Position numbers and translations under genes: made by a program
The notes under the pieces: generated by a model
Told to the model about the DNA's origin: nothing
Databases searched by the model: none
Seen by the model: only the letters and a program-made list of their open reading frames with translations
Shown here: in pieces, positions 18,444 through 27,454 of the stretch
How the letters are laid out: every line of letters starts with the position of its first letter
How positions within the stretch are numbered: position 1 is the stretch's first letter
Source of the DNA: a bacterium
GTDB lineage: Bacteria > Caldisericota > Caldisericia > UBA6126
Assembly: GCA_021372585.1 (NCBI GenBank)
Contig: JAJFUD010000084.1
Span: 1 to 64,000 of the forward strand
Direction of reading: 5' to 3'
DNA length: 64,000 nt

Positions 18444-18539
18444 TTTGAATCCTCCCAAATATATTTAATTATCCTAAATAGAGAGTACAATCATTCTGGT
18501 TCAGAAGGAGCATTGTAAAGGATATAAAGGGAGGGATTT

Positions 18540-19199
18540 ATGTATTGTGTTATCGTGGGTTGCGGCCTTGTTGGGTCAAGAGTGGCTGCTATGCTTTCAC
18601 ACAATAGCCATAATGTAGCGATTATTGATAAAAACAGCGATGCTTTTGCCAATCTTCCTCCTGAGTTTGACGGCACCACTATCCATGGCATTGGTTTTGA
18701 TGAAGAAGTGTTAAAATCTGCCGGCATTATGCAAGCGGATGTATTTGCCGCCTTAACTGACAATGACAACATTAATATCATGTCTTCCGCAGTGGCCAAG
18801 TCGATTTTTAAAGTGGAACGGGTGATTACCAGAGTATTTAATCCTGAAAGGGAAAAAACATTCCGCGCTTTAGGCCTGGAGATCGTCTCTCCGACATTAT
18901 TAGGCGCTGAGCAAGTATATAGCCGTTTTATCATGGGGGAGAACAAAGCTCATCTTTACTTGGCTGAGAATAACTTTGAGATGTTTGAGCATATTTATGA
19001 ACCGATGGGTAAAGCGGAAAAAGTCCAGGATATTGAGATCAACCATGAAATTAGGGTGGTAGCCTTGATTCGTAATAACCAGGTTTTCATTCCGGCTGAG
19101 ACAGATATTTTAAAAAAAGGTGACCGCATTGTCACTATCTCTATCACCTCCGCTTTGCATAAAGCTGAAAATATCTATGGAAGGCGCAAAGAGGATTAG
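18540..19199 (+). CDS. trkA: TrkA-type K+ channel regulatory protein (RCK)
   Basis: 219 residues. The N-terminal Rossmann RCK_N domain has the dinucleotide motif VGCGLVGSRVA, then an acidic residue after strand 2 (IIDKN) and the ALTDNDNINI segment typical of TrkA/KtrA. The RCK_C (TrkA-C) domain occupies about residues 140-215, ending GDRIVTISI. These proteins bind nucleotides (NAD(H), ATP/ADP or c-di-AMP) and gate Trk/Ktr potassium transporters at the inner membrane face. The membrane partner is not in this window. Ribosome site GGGAGGG precedes ATG 18540. Confidence 0.92.
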   Translation: MYCVIVGCGLVGSRVAAMLSHNSHNVAIIDKNSDAFANLPPEFDGTTIHGIGFDEEVLKSAGIMQADVFAALTDNDNINIMSSAVAKSIFKVERVITRVFNPEREKTFRALGLEIVSPTLLGAEQVYSRFIMGENKAHLYLAENNFEMFEHIYEPMGKAEKVQDIEINHEIRVVALIRNNQVFIPAETDILKKGDRIVTISITSALHKAENIYGRRKED

Positions 19200-19208
19200 T
19201 CACCAAGA

Positions 19209-20315
19209 TCAGGTCAGCCTTACCAGTGTGAATCGAAACCCAATCTGATCGGCATTCAGTATCTTTTCAAATTTAGATTCTTTGTCATCAAGCCATTCTA
19301 TGGTTTGAAAATGGTCTTCCAGCATTTTTGAGAATGCGGTTGGCTCCATATTGGTAATATTAGTGACCCACTTCATTTCAACGGTATTCGCTGAAAGGAG
19401 AGGATGCGCTGTTAAATAGACAACACTACCAGGCTTAACCAGAGATAAAGTCGCTTGAAACAACTCGATTAGCATCAATTCAAGATCTTCGGATTTTAAT
19501 ATGACAGAATGAATGGATTTCTTGGGTTCTATGATCAGGGATATATTTTTTTCCCTGGCTTCGTATAAAAGACTTTTTTCCAGGGTTGCGATCAGAGACT
19601 GCATAGGAATGATCTTAAATTGCTGAGTTATTTCTTTTTGCTCTTCTTGAAGCTGGTTTTCATGATCATTGATATACTCTTCAATTTTCCTGATATTCCG
19701 AAAAATAAGATTTACAGCAGTTTCTTTCTGCTCATCGCTCATTGCTTCATTTAAAACGATCTGGAAACCATCTTTCACCACGGTTAAGTGCGTTCGGACA
19801 ATATGCATCAACTCAGCTGCCTCTTTTTTTCGTTTGTAGTTGGCTTTCTGATCCAGGTATTTCCGTTTCCTCTCAAAAAAATAGAGCTCGTTCTGAATAA
19901 ATTGGTTGTCCAGCATGAGTTTTTGCAACCGTTTCTGCGAATAGGTTTTCTGGATACCATTTTTTAATTGTATCTGCTTGATCGCCGTATCCGCCTGTAG
20001 TTCTATCCAACCGTCCAGCATGGATTTATGCAGCCATTTTGTAATTTTTTCCGGGGTCCATGATTCAATCAATAAAAAAACGGAGATATGTTCCAGCATA
20101 GGATCATGGCGCAACTCATGCATGAACTGATTAAACTGCTCTTTCGGAAAATCTTCCGAGAAAAAAATGATGGAGGCGTTTTTTTGCCGAAGACCGGTCA
20201 ACCCCTTTTTCCAATCCTGGTATGTCATCATCTCAATATCCGAAAAAAACTGCACCGAACCAACCAAAGAACTCGCCACAGTTTCTTCAGGAGTAAATAA
20301 ATAAGCTGAATCCAT
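19209..20315 (-). CDS. Degenerate histidine-kinase-like protein with pseudo-receiver
   Basis: About 368 residues, no membrane span. Residues 1-110 look like a response-regulator receiver that has lost its phospho-acceptor Asp (IIFFSEDFP where an Asp is expected). A charged coiled coil follows (about 125-160), then a HisKA-like helix with the conserved pattern HIVRTHLT (compare H-E-L-R-T-P-L-T), keeping the His. The ATPase part is recognisable only in outline: LELMLIELFQAT sits where the N box should be but lacks the Asn, and no D-x-G-x-G box is seen. It is probably a dimerising signalling or scaffold protein rather than an autokinase. The -10 box ends seven bases before ATG 20315, so the mRNA may be leaderless. 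Confidence 0.62.
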   Translation of the reverse strand: MDSAYLFTPEETVASSLVGSVQFFSDIEMMTYQDWKKGLTGLRQKNASIIFFSEDFPKEQFNQFMHELRHDPMLEHISVFLLIESWTPEKITKWLHKSMLDGWIELQADTAIKQIQLKNGIQKTYSQKRLQKLMLDNQFIQNELYFFERKRKYLDQKANYKRKKEAAELMHIVRTHLTVVKDGFQIVLNEAMSDEQKETAVNLIFRNIRKIEEYINDHENQLQEEQKEITQQFKIIPMQSLIATLEKSLLYEAREKNISLIIEPKKSIHSVILKSEDLELMLIELFQATLSLVKPGSVVYLTAHPLLSANTVEMKWVTNITNMEPTAFSKMLEDHFQTIEWLDDKESKFEKILNADQIGFRFTLVRLT

Positions 20316-20322
20316 TTTCCAA

Positions 20323-20352
20323 ATTATACACTTTTCAGAAAAAAAAAGTAAA
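20323..20352 (-). promoter_or_regulatory. Promoter for the histidine-kinase-like gene
   Basis: Read on the minus strand: TTTACT (20347-20352), an 18-base spacer that is mostly T, then TATAAT (20323-20328). The -10 box ends seven bases before the ATG at 20315, so transcription would start at or next to the start codon. It lies in the 48-base gap to the divergent radical-SAM gene. Confidence 0.55.
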
Positions 20353-20363
20353 CTTATTACGTG

Positions 20364-21362
20364 ATGATGAAAGAAGCCTATAACTACACCAGGCAGCCAG
20401 ACGGTAAAACAGATTGCCTGCTTTGCCCAAACCGGTGTACAATCTCTCCGGGCAATACGGGGCTTTGCCGGCAATACCAGAATATCGACTCCATACTTTA
20501 TTCAGTCTCCTATGGAACGGTTGCGACTATGGCAATAGACCCTATCGAAAAAAAACCTTTGTACCACTATTATCCGGGAGGACGAATTCTTTCTCTCGGT
20601 GCTTTTGGATGCAACCTCAGTTGTTCGTTTTGTCAGAACCATGATTTGTCCTTTGGTTCCGGAAAAGTGTATCCGGTGACTCCCGAAGAATTGATGAGTG
20701 TAATGAAACAACATGCTCTCACTCACTTGGCTTTTACGTATAACGAACCGATCGTTCATTATGAATTTATCCTGGATACGTTTCAGGCACTGAAGAAACA
20801 CTCTTTCCAAACCGTTTTGGTCACGAACGGTTTCATTGAGGAATCGCCTCTGGAGCGGTTACTTCCCTATACAGACGCTATGAATATCGACTGGAAAGGT
20901 CCCTCGTCTTTCTACCAATCTTACTGCTTTGGCTCGCTTGAGCCTGTCCGGAAAACTATTCGGATGGCACAGAAAAAAAGCCATATCGAGATCACGTACC
21001 TGTTAATCCCCGATGGCAATGACAAGGAATCTGATTTGATGGAATGCAGAGATTTTCTTTCCTCGCTCTCCCCCTTCATTCCGGTTCACTTGAATCGATA
21101 TTTTCCACATTATCAAATGACACGTCCTCCCACCCCTGTATCCGCCTTATTACAAGCCAGAGCCATTTTTTTACAATCCATGCCCTATGTTTACATCGGC
21201 AATGCAGACCTGCCCAACACGCAGAACACCTATTGCCATCATTGTCATTCGATACTAATCAAAAGAACAAATTATGATATATACTATACTAATATCCTGG
21301 ATGGCAAATGTCAGGTTTGCGGCGAAAAGGTGAATATGATATTAGGAGATTCAGTATGTTAA
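20364..21362 (+). CDS. amrS: AmmeMemoRadiSam-system radical SAM enzyme
   Basis: About 332 residues. The radical-SAM cluster motif is CNLSCSFC (C-x3-C-x2-C) within GAFGCNLSCSFCQNHDLS, as in the AmrS/pyruvate-formate-lyase-activase-like family. An N-terminal Cys set (CLLCPNRC ... GLC) and a C-terminal pair of CxxC motifs (CHHC, CQVC) could bind metal. AmrS is named from its frequent gene pairing with AMMECR1 and Memo proteins; its reaction is not well defined. Those partners are not adjacent here. It opens a long plus-strand operon and overlaps the next gene by seven bases. Several clustered starts (GTG 20361, ATG 20364, ATG 20367) lack a strong ribosome site. Confidence 0.88.
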   Translation: MMKEAYNYTRQPDGKTDCLLCPNRCTISPGNTGLCRQYQNIDSILYSVSYGTVATMAIDPIEKKPLYHYYPGGRILSLGAFGCNLSCSFCQNHDLSFGSGKVYPVTPEELMSVMKQHALTHLAFTYNEPIVHYEFILDTFQALKKHSFQTVLVTNGFIEESPLERLLPYTDAMNIDWKGPSSFYQSYCFGSLEPVRKTIRMAQKKSHIEITYLLIPDGNDKESDLMECRDFLSSLSPFIPVHLNRYFPHYQMTRPPTPVSALLQARAIFLQSMPYVYIGNADLPNTQNTYCHHCHSILIKRTNYDIYYTNILDGKCQVCGEKVNMILGDSVC

Positions 21363-23449
21363 AACTGGGCTGTCGGATTCTGCTTGGTCTTCTTTTTCTT
21401 GCTCAGCCGCTTCCCGTATTGGCTGTCCCCTATGAGAATATCCAGGTATACGGAGCGAATTGGGTATCCGGTTTTTTTGAGGTAGCTTCCGATATTTTTG
21501 GGGACCAGAACCATCTGTTTGTTTCTGACTTGAACAATTCCCAAATTCAGGTGTTTAACCGTTCCTTTGAACCTTTGTATCGATTTGGCGGATACGGACA
21601 ACAGGAAGGTAATTTTATTGAGATACACGGGATCTTTAGTGACAACAAGGATTTATTTGTTACCTCGATTGATTCCTTTAAAGAGAAGAAGGGCCGGATA
21701 CAGCAGTTTGTCCAGAATGGACCCTATATCAAGACGTTTGAATCACCGGAAAAACGATCTGATTTTATCGCTGTCACCAAAACTACCGAACAGACTTTTG
21801 TCGCGATCACAGAAGGCAGTATATGCACTTACAGAGCCGACGGGACACTCCTCAAAGAAGTGTTTGCCATTCGGAATGTCTCCTTCCTGTTTCTGCAAGA
21901 CATTACTGCGGTCAATAATGATCAATTTGCCTTTATCGACAGAGGCAGGAAGGGCTTTTTTATTGCTGACTCCGATGTAACGGAATTACGAGCATTCGGG
22001 GAAGAATATATTTCCATACCGGTGGCTATCGGTTATTTTCAACAAAGAATCTATATTGCGGATGCCAATGGAGAATTGTTCTGCTTTTCCCTGAATGGTA
22101 AATTGATTAAATCCATCAAAACGAACCTTTATATCAACGGTCTGCTGATCACTTCTCCGAATGAAATTCTGGCCACTTCTTCCCTGCGAAAAGGTTTTTT
22201 TCAAATTGACTGGAATACCGCCAAAATAGAAGAAAAAATTATTCAACCGGGAAGTGAGTTGGAGTTACATTGGCCATCAGAGATCTGGGTGGATTCTCAA
22301 GAAAATATCTACGTAAACGATGATTACACAAGCGGAGTGAAAGTTATCGACGGAAAAACCGGGCTTTTTGTCAAAAGCAGCGGTTTCTTGGATAAAGAAG
22401 GCATTCAGGTCTCATCGATAACGGGTACTAACCATGGTTCTTTATATATGTTAAGCTCCTATAATTCTTCCACCATTTATCATTATCAGCCGAGTGGCGA
22501 GGTCGTTTCGGCAGTGGTAAACGATGAATCCAAGCTGATTGCTCTGGTATTTGACGAACAGGAGAATCTTTACGCCTTGGATGCACAGTTGAATAAGATT
22601 TGGAAACTGGATGCGAATCTTCAAATCCTCGATTCATTCCCGATCGATCTGCAAAATGGCGCTGTTGCCGGTTTGTTTATCCACAATGAGTTATATGTCT
22701 CCACAAAGACGGGAAAGGTGATGGCTTTGGATAAAAGTTCCGGCCAACTGATCCGCTCCTATTCCTTTGAACCACTGCAGAGTAACGTCAACTGGCAGCA
22801 TTTTGTCCTCTATCAGGATTATATTATTTTTTCTGATAGAAATGACCATTGCTTACAGGTATTCACACTTCATGATGAGGCGCAGGTCAGATTATTTGGA
22901 TGGATCGGCGGGCCAAAAACCTGGACCAGTAAAGAAAAAATTCAAATTGATATCGGGTATGAACCCGGTAAATTCCTGTTTCCGGAAGGATTAACCTGTA
23001 AAGACAAATGGTTGTATGTAGCTGACTCCGGTAACCATCGAATTCAGAAAATCCCTATCGCTTCGCTATTAATCAAAGAGACCCTGATTACTCTCCAGAT
23101 TGGCCAAAAAACCGCTTATATCAACAACAAAAAGAGCATGCTTGAGGAAGCTCCTTTTATCAGATCCAATAGGACTTACGTTCCGTTACGTTTTCTGGCG
23201 GAAGCTTTCCAGATAGATATTCAGTGGATTGGTCCTGAACAGAAAATTATGTTAAAAGAAGAGGGCGTCGTGATAGAGCTATGGATCAATCGTTCGGTTG
23301 TTCGAAAGAACGGACAAGAAACAAGAATAGAGGCTGTTCCTTTGCTGATTAAAAGCAGAACCTATGTGCCGATTCGGTTTGTGGCAGAAGCATTGGATGC
23401 CCGGGTGGAATGGGAATCAAAAACACAAACAGTTATTATTAGGAGGTAA
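21356..23449 (+). CDS. Secreted beta-propeller (NHL-like) protein with C-terminal stalk domain
   Basis: About 697 residues from ATG 21356, which has ribosome site AGGAGA. Signal peptide at residues 1-24. Residues 25-575 carry NHL/6-bladed propeller repeats (SQIQVFNRSFEPLYRFGGYG, and near the end LYVADSGNHRIQKI, a textbook NHL strand). Residues about 580-697 form a copper-amine-oxidase-N-like 'stalk' domain with two halves, each with a TYVP(L/I)RF(L/V)AEA signature, ending TQTVIIRR. In clostridia such stalks hang enzymes or binding domains on the cell surface. It lies between the radical-SAM gene and three M42 peptidase genes in one operon. Ligand unknown. Confidence 0.88.
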   Translation: MLKLGCRILLGLLFLAQPLPVLAVPYENIQVYGANWVSGFFEVASDIFGDQNHLFVSDLNNSQIQVFNRSFEPLYRFGGYGQQEGNFIEIHGIFSDNKDLFVTSIDSFKEKKGRIQQFVQNGPYIKTFESPEKRSDFIAVTKTTEQTFVAITEGSICTYRADGTLLKEVFAIRNVSFLFLQDITAVNNDQFAFIDRGRKGFFIADSDVTELRAFGEEYISIPVAIGYFQQRIYIADANGELFCFSLNGKLIKSIKTNLYINGLLITSPNEILATSSLRKGFFQIDWNTAKIEEKIIQPGSELELHWPSEIWVDSQENIYVNDDYTSGVKVIDGKTGLFVKSSGFLDKEGIQVSSITGTNHGSLYMLSSYNSSTIYHYQPSGEVVSAVVNDESKLIALVFDEQENLYALDAQLNKIWKLDANLQILDSFPIDLQNGAVAGLFIHNELYVSTKTGKVMALDKSSGQLIRSYSFEPLQSNVNWQHFVLYQDYIIFSDRNDHCLQVFTLHDEAQVRLFGWIGGPKTWTSKEKIQIDIGYEPGKFLFPEGLTCKDKWLYVADSGNHRIQKIPIASLLIKETLITLQIGQKTAYINNKKSMLEEAPFIRSNRTYVPLRFLAEAFQIDIQWIGPEQKIMLKEEGVVIELWINRSVVRKNGQETRIEAVPLLIKSRTYVPIRFVAEALDARVEWESKTQTVIIRR

Positions 23450-23451
23450 CT

Positions 23452-24510
23452 ATGTCTACGCCGGAAGCTTGGTTGAAAACCTTAAGCGAGAGCTATGGGA
23501 TTACAGGCAGGGAAGACACGATCACAAAGTGGATCTTGGAGCAAATCAGGCCTTACATTGATGATTTTCGGTTTACCCCGATGGGAAATCTGATTGTCAT
23601 TCAAAAAGGCAATCACCTGAACCACAGAAAAATCATGATTTCTACCCATGTGGATGAGATAGGGCTGGTCGTCTCCTCTGTTCTGGAAAATGGATTTGTA
23701 CGTGTTGAACCCCGGGGAGGGGTTGATCCAAAGATTCTTCCTGCCCATCCTTTTGTGATTTTATCCCGGAAAGGACCTATTAAAGCCGTCGGCATCTCTA
23801 TTCCTCCTCACTTGCTAAAAGAGGAGGATAAGCTCAATTTACTGGGTTATGAGACTATTCTGCTGGACACCGGTTTATCGACAGAAGAGGCTCAGTCTGC
23901 CATCCAAATCGGTGATCCCATCACGTTTCAGGCACCGCTTATCCCATTGCTGAACCAGCGTTTTGCCGGTAAATCATTAGACGACAGAGCTTCCGCCTTA
24001 GTCAGTATGCTTTTGCTGAAGGAATTAGCCAATTTGAAGCATGAATGGGATGTGGTGTGCACGTTCTCTGTTCAGGAAGAAGTTGGGTGCAAAGGTGCGG
24101 AAACAGCCCCTTTTGCAGTGAAACCGGATATTGCCATCGCTATGGATGTTACCTTTGCTGAACAGCCTAATTTAGGTGATTTTGATGGCATTCCCCTTGG
24201 CGAAGGGGTTGTCATTTCCGTAGGACCTGATTTTACCAAAAAAATTACACAGGACCTTCTTCGCATTGCCAAACAAGAAGGCATCAAAACAGTGATCGAT
24301 CCAACGCCGATGGCAGGAGGCACAGACGCCACCCCGCTCCAGGTATCCCAGGAGGGCATTCCGACCGCTTTACTCTCTTTACCTCTACGCAATATGCATA
24401 CCAGTGTGGAGGTAGTCGATATGCAGGACATTCAAAAAACAATGAAACTGCTCTATGCGTACATTAAAACACTTGACCAAGCTTATTGGGAGGGATTATC
24501 ATGGTCTTAA
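23452..24510 (+). CDS. M42 family glutamyl/leucyl-type aminopeptidase, first of three
   Basis: 352 residues, normal length for M42 (FrvX/YsdC/TET-like) peptidases. Two-zinc site and catalytic residues are complete: His and Asp in STHVDEIG, bridging Asp in SLDDRAS, catalytic Glu pair in VQEEVGCKG, Asp in AMDVTF, His in NMHTSVE. These enzymes form dodecameric tetrahedra that trim short cytoplasmic peptides; some are annotated endoglucanases. It starts two bases after the propeller-stalk gene with a perfect AGGAGG site and overlaps the next M42 gene by ten bases. The three neighbours are only moderately alike, so they probably differ in substrate or co-assemble. Confidence 0.95.
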   Translation: MSTPEAWLKTLSESYGITGREDTITKWILEQIRPYIDDFRFTPMGNLIVIQKGNHLNHRKIMISTHVDEIGLVVSSVLENGFVRVEPRGGVDPKILPAHPFVILSRKGPIKAVGISIPPHLLKEEDKLNLLGYETILLDTGLSTEEAQSAIQIGDPITFQAPLIPLLNQRFAGKSLDDRASALVSMLLLKELANLKHEWDVVCTFSVQEEVGCKGAETAPFAVKPDIAIAMDVTFAEQPNLGDFDGIPLGEGVVISVGPDFTKKITQDLLRIAKQEGIKTVIDPTPMAGGTDATPLQVSQEGIPTALLSLPLRNMHTSVEVVDMQDIQKTMKLLYAYIKTLDQAYWEGLSWS

Positions 24511-25547
24511 AAACCCTATCGGATCTAAATGGCGTCAGTGGTTTTGAAGAGGATATACGTGCCTATATTAAAGAACAGATTGCCTCTAAAGTAGATGAAA
24601 TCAAAGTAGACAGCATCGGAAACCTATATGCTTTCAAGCGCGGTAAAAACTGCTCCAAAAAAGTACTTTGGCTGGCTCACATGGATGAAGTCGGTTTTAT
24701 GGTGCGTAACATACAAAAAAACGGGATGATTCAATTCTCTGCCATCGGGGGAGTAGATCCCTCCATCCTGGCTTCCAAACGGGTCGTGATACTCGGAAAA
24801 GAGAAAATAGAGGGCGTCATCGGGTATAAACCGATCCATTTACAGCGGAATGATTTTGATCAACCGGTCACCAAAGAAAAACTGTACATTGATATTGGTG
24901 CGAACTCACCGGAAGAAGTCAAAGGAAAGATCGAATTGGGAGACCCGATAGCCTTCCGAACCGATTGCGAGGTGACTGACACATTTATCCGGGGAAAGGC
25001 TATCGATGACAGAGTGGGTTGTGCGCTGCTGATCAAATTAATCGAAGACATAGAACCACCTGATTTCGACACTTGGTATGTGTTTGCCACCCAGGAAGAA
25101 GTCGGTTTACGAGGCAGTAAAGTGGCAGCCTACCGCATTCAACCGGACTTAGCCATGATTCTCGAGGGCACCACCGCTTCGGATTTGCCTTGTTTAGACA
25201 GGAAACGCTATACGACAAGAGTGAATGAAGGACCTGTGATCGTTGTGACTCATCAAGGATTGGTTATCCAGCAAAATGTGATCCAGTTCTTGGAATCTAC
25301 CGCCAAATCCAAAAATATCCCTTACCAGATTAAGGAAAGGATAGCCGGAGGAACGGATGCCATCTCATTTGCCAAGCAAGCATTCGGCGCTTATGTTGGT
25401 ATTATTGCCCTCCCAACCAGGTACATTCACTCTCCCATCAGCTTCATCAGCAAGAAGGATTATGAGAATTCTCAGCATCTGGTGAAGGCGATCCATCAAG
25501 AATTACCAGTTTTTTTCAAAGATTATGATTTGAGGAGGCAATCATGA
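24501..25547 (+). CDS. M42 family aminopeptidase, second of three
   Basis: About 348 residues from ATG 24501 (site GGGAGGG). Metal and catalytic residues: LAHMDEVG, AIDDRVG, TQEEVGLRG, and YIHSP. The ligand given by Asp in the first and third copies is Glu here (ILEGTTASD). In M42 peptidases Asp or Glu at this site goes with different N-terminal residue preferences, so this copy may cleave a different class of peptide from its neighbours; that is inference. The start overlaps the first M42 gene and its stop overlaps the third (ATGA), so expression is coupled. Confidence 0.95.
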   Translation: MVLKTLSDLNGVSGFEEDIRAYIKEQIASKVDEIKVDSIGNLYAFKRGKNCSKKVLWLAHMDEVGFMVRNIQKNGMIQFSAIGGVDPSILASKRVVILGKEKIEGVIGYKPIHLQRNDFDQPVTKEKLYIDIGANSPEEVKGKIELGDPIAFRTDCEVTDTFIRGKAIDDRVGCALLIKLIEDIEPPDFDTWYVFATQEEVGLRGSKVAAYRIQPDLAMILEGTTASDLPCLDRKRYTTRVNEGPVIVVTHQGLVIQQNVIQFLESTAKSKNIPYQIKERIAGGTDAISFAKQAFGAYVGIIALPTRYIHSPISFISKKDYENSQHLVKAIHQELPVFFKDYDLRRQS

Positions 25548-26563
25548 AAGATACCGTAAAATTATTAGTGGAAACAAATTCTCCCAGCGGACGAGAAGAA
25601 AAGATCCGGAATGTCATTCTGGAGCAAATCCGCACTTTCGTAGACGACTATCAGATTGATTCACTGGGAAACCTGATTGCGCATAAGGCAGGACCGGGTA
25701 AAAAAGTCCTGTTTGACGCGCATATGGATGAAATAGGTTTTGTCGCTACCTATATCGATGAAAATGGATTTGTCAAAGTGGAGCCAATCGGAGGTCATAA
25801 TCCATTATTAATGCCCTCGCAACGTATTCAGTTTGAACATAGCGCCATCGGGACTTTCTGGTTTGAATCAGAGTATATCGCCAAAAAGCTCACCGATTAT
25901 CAGCAGGTATCCTTTGATTCCTTGTACGTCGACCTGGGAGTCAATTCAAGAAATGCGGCTCTGGCTAAGATACGCATCGGGGAAACAGCTACCTTCCATC
26001 AACCGTTTCTGGACTTAGGCACCAGATGGCTTTCTAAAGCAATGGACGATAGAATCGCCTGCGCTGCCCTGGTGGAAACCATTAAGGCGATTCGTCATAC
26101 CGCCAATGACCTGTATTTTGTATTTGCCACCCAGGAAGAAGTCGGTTTAGTGGGAGCAAAGCCAGCTGCTTTCCGTATTGACCCCGATTACGGTGTGGCT
26201 GTAGATATTTGCGGCACCGGATTCCTCGATACCCCCAAAGGTATCAAAAGACTTGCCGTAAAGTTAGGGGCGGGACCGACCATTAAAATACAGGACAAAA
26301 GCCATATCGGAGATTACCAACTCAATCAATGGATTGCCCAGATCGGGAACCAATACATGATCCCCACCCAATTTGAGGTGTTACCCTTTGGCGGAACCGA
26401 TGGGAGCGCTATCCAGACAACAAAGCAGGGAGTCAAAGCGACTACTATCTCCATTCCGTGCCGATATGTTCATTCTCCTTCAGAAATGGTCGATGCCGGA
26501 GATGTCCAGCATTGCGTCCAACTCTTGTTGCGATTAGCTGAAACCTCCTTCCCATCATGGTAG
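25544..26563 (+). CDS. M42 family aminopeptidase, third of three
   Basis: 339 residues, ATG 25544 in an ATGA overlap with the second copy and with a perfect AGGAGG ribosome site. The conserved metal and catalytic residues are all present: DAHMDEIG, AMDDRIA, TQEEVGLVG, AVDICGTG (Asp ligand), YVHSPSE. It is the shortest of the three; the segment between the first and second metal ligands is reduced. TET-type heteromeric assembly with the other two is possible, as known for some archaeal M42 peptidases. The operon then continues, after about 40 bases, with membrane protein genes. Confidence 0.94.
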   Translation: MKDTVKLLVETNSPSGREEKIRNVILEQIRTFVDDYQIDSLGNLIAHKAGPGKKVLFDAHMDEIGFVATYIDENGFVKVEPIGGHNPLLMPSQRIQFEHSAIGTFWFESEYIAKKLTDYQQVSFDSLYVDLGVNSRNAALAKIRIGETATFHQPFLDLGTRWLSKAMDDRIACAALVETIKAIRHTANDLYFVFATQEEVGLVGAKPAAFRIDPDYGVAVDICGTGFLDTPKGIKRLAVKLGAGPTIKIQDKSHIGDYQLNQWIAQIGNQYMIPTQFEVLPFGGTDGSAIQTTKQGVKATTISIPCRYVHSPSEMVDAGDVQHCVQLLLRLAETSFPSW

Positions 26564-26602
26564 ACAATCGGTGATGTTATTACCGGTTCCTGTAGTGTGA
26601 AT

Positions 26603-27454
26603 ATGGCTGTCATAAGATTTCGTCTCAATATTATTAAATTCTGGAAAGTGCTAGTGATCTCTTTCCGGCATTTTTTACGCGACCAGTGTTTTAATAAAGC
26701 CGCTGCTTTATCCTATTTTGCTTTTCTGACGAGTATCCCGATTCTGTTGTTATTGATCTCCCTCGTTGGGAAAATACTACGCTCCAATGAACAAGCTTTG
26801 GAATATTTTTTAAATATTATCCAGGTCGTTACCCCCACTGGATTTGATTTCATTAGCCAGATACTGCAAAAAACAATGAGTTCGGTGAATGTATCCACAT
26901 GGGTGGGATTCTCAACTCTGGTTTGGATAATGCTAGGTTTTTTTGGTGCGCTTGAGAATAACTTTAATACCATTTGGAAAACGCGTAAGCGAAGAAATTT
27001 TCTGAAAAGCAAACTGCTTGGCTTATTCTTAATGGCCTTACTGATCATTTTTATCGCATTAAATTTCTTTTTGAATAATCTGCTTCAAATATGGATTCAC
27101 TCAGAAAGTCTTAGAGAGTATTTTCCTTTACCTTTTAATCTCCAGGAGTTTGGCAACAACTTGTTATACTATTCCTATCTGGTCGTGGCAGGCACCACTT
27201 TTTTTCTTTTTAATAAGATTGTTCCCGCCGTGTATGTCAAATCAAAGGCCGCTTTGTTGGGAAGCGGGATGACTCTCTTTATGACCGAGGTAGCTCGAAT
27301 TGGCTACCAATACTATATCAACCTCCCTAAGAACAACTTGCTGTATGGGTCTCTCTTAACGGCTTCCGTGTTAATTATTTGGATCTATTACACCATGATC
27401 ACTATCCTGTTTGGCTGTGAATTGACTAAAACCCTTCATCAATCCCTCCCATGA
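26603..27454 (+). CDS. YihY/BrkB-family inner-membrane protein
   Basis: About 283 residues with six predicted membrane spans. Family signature near the N terminus: NKAAALSYFAFLTSIPIL, closely matching 'd....AAaLaYytllslfPll' of YihY/virulence factor BrkB (once misnamed RNase BN). The C terminus ends with the usual hydrophobic helix and a short tail (FGCELTKTLHQ, compare 'GAE.t'). Its molecular role is not established. A GTG at 26597 and an ATG at 26603 are both possible starts; neither has a strong ribosome site. The next gene overlaps by four bases (ATGA). Confidence 0.9.
   Translation: MAVIRFRLNIIKFWKVLVISFRHFLRDQCFNKAAALSYFAFLTSIPILLLLISLVGKILRSNEQALEYFLNIIQVVTPTGFDFISQILQKTMSSVNVSTWVGFSTLVWIMLGFFGALENNFNTIWKTRKRRNFLKSKLLGLFLMALLIIFIALNFFLNNLLQIWIHSESLREYFPLPFNLQEFGNNLLYYSYLVVAGTTFFLFNKIVPAVYVKSKAALLGSGMTLFMTEVARIGYQYYINLPKNNLLYGSLLTASVLIIWIYYTMITILFGCELTKTLHQSLP

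Noticed and set aside
24072-24431. Minus-strand open frame of 119 codons opposite the first M42 gene
   Set aside because: Antisense shadow of a gene with complete metal-site motifs.
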